A DNA stretch of 15,753 bases from Bacteroidota bacterium (GTDB lineage Bacteria; Bacteroidota; Bacteroidia; Flavobacteriales; Flavobacteriaceae), in NCBI GenBank assembly GCA_004356305.1, contig SMXJ01000046.1, forward strand, positions 1-15,753. The letters run 5' to 3'. This document shows, piece after piece, positions 15,546 to 15,753 of the stretch. Every line of letters begins with the position of its first letter. Positions within the stretch are counted from its first letter, which is position 1. The notes under the pieces were generated by a model. That model was not told the DNA's origin. It saw only the letters and a list, made by a program, of their open reading frames with translations, and searched no databases. Position numbers and translations under genes: made by a program.

Positions 15546-15753
15546 TTATTTCCTTCCGTTTACTTGTTTTATATATTTTTCCAGTGCCATCGTCATCGAA
15601 GGAGTGTCAGGAGTAGGTGCTTTTATGTCTACCCTTAATCCATTATCGGTGGCTGCTTGCACGGTTGTGTTTCCGAAGACCGCTATTCGCGTGTCATTTT
15701 GTTGGAAGTCCGGGAAATTCTCCAATAATGATTTTATTCCTGAAGGGCTAAAG
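15546..15753 (-). CDS. hemD: Uroporphyrinogen-III synthase, C-terminal part (5' end outside window)
   Basis: The last 68 codons of a - strand frame are present, with stop TAA at 15546-15548. The peptide begins FSPSGIKSLLENFPDF, then RIAVFGNTTVQAATDNGLRV and IKAPTPDTPSMTMALEKYIK, ending VNGRK. SPSG, the GNTTVQAA strand-turn and APTPDTPSMTMAL are the C-terminal marks of HemD, which closes hydroxymethylbilane to uroporphyrinogen III for heme and siroheme synthesis. The N-terminal half and the start are outside the window. It converges on pckA with about 145 bases between the stops, occupied by two terminators. The alternative is another HemD-fold protein, but the Thr/Pro-rich match to flavobacterial HemD is good. 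Confidence 0.88.
   Translation of the reverse strand, partial: FSPSGIKSLLENFPDFQQNDTRIAVFGNTTVQAATDNGLRVDIKAPTPDTPSMTMALEKYIKQVNGRK

Noticed and set aside
1..15753. A previously undescribed multi-gene system such as defence, mobile or biosynthetic cluster
   Set aside because: All genes over 100 codons fall into recognisable housekeeping or widespread families, and no repeats, integrases, transposases, toxins or novel operons were seen.

Overview
The window looks like a core chromosomal segment of a member of the Bacteroidota, most likely family Flavobacteriaceae. The support is: several families largely confined to that phylum (DUF3127, DUF3098, the TPR/OmpA-type secreted protein, a single-cysteine Thioredoxin_9-type protein); the cluster ftsX - DUF3098 - uppP - truB facing away from leuS; start codons without clear Shine-Dalgarno sequences; and TAnnTTTG-type -7 promoter elements, the clearest of them in front of leuS. 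There are no rRNA or tRNA genes, CRISPR arrays, insertion sequences or phage genes. Every gene longer than 100 codons can be placed in a known family, and I found no undescribed multi-gene system.

Layout. Positions 1-2788 are all on the + strand: the tail of a DUF3127 protein with its terminator, an AtoE-type short-chain fatty acid transporter, leucyl/phenylalanyl-tRNA-protein transferase (aat) and a small secreted TPR protein. A 3-methyladenine DNA glycosylase (tag) converges on the TPR gene with no gap. From 3453 a thioredoxin-like protein converges on a TonB-like envelope protein, and their ends overlap by 4 bases. From 7880 leftwards runs a - strand operon: ftsX, a decayed small lipoprotein gene, a DUF3098 membrane protein, uppP and truB, with uppP and truB overlapping by one base. 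leuS is read in the opposite direction from a good promoter at about 7951-7979. It is followed by a YugP-type zinc metallopeptidase, a convergent saccharopine dehydrogenase-like gene, a DUF423 membrane protein, pckA, and the 3' part of hemD (uroporphyrinogen-III synthase) on the - strand.

Functions. Most genes are housekeeping: translation and RNA modification (leuS, truB), N-end rule tagging (aat), alkylation repair (tag), cell-wall lipid recycling and division (uppP, ftsX), gluconeogenesis (pckA), tetrapyrrole synthesis (hemD) and small-molecule uptake (AtoE type). They form several separate transcription units and not one pathway.

The points most worth a second look are the small lipoprotein gene at 6636-6979, which has an in-frame stop and two frameshifts; a sharply AT-rich block of about 240 bases inside leuS just before the KMSKS loop, probably a replaced or expanded leucine-specific domain; the lone active-site cysteine of the thioredoxin-like protein; and the nested inverted repeats between pckA and hemD.
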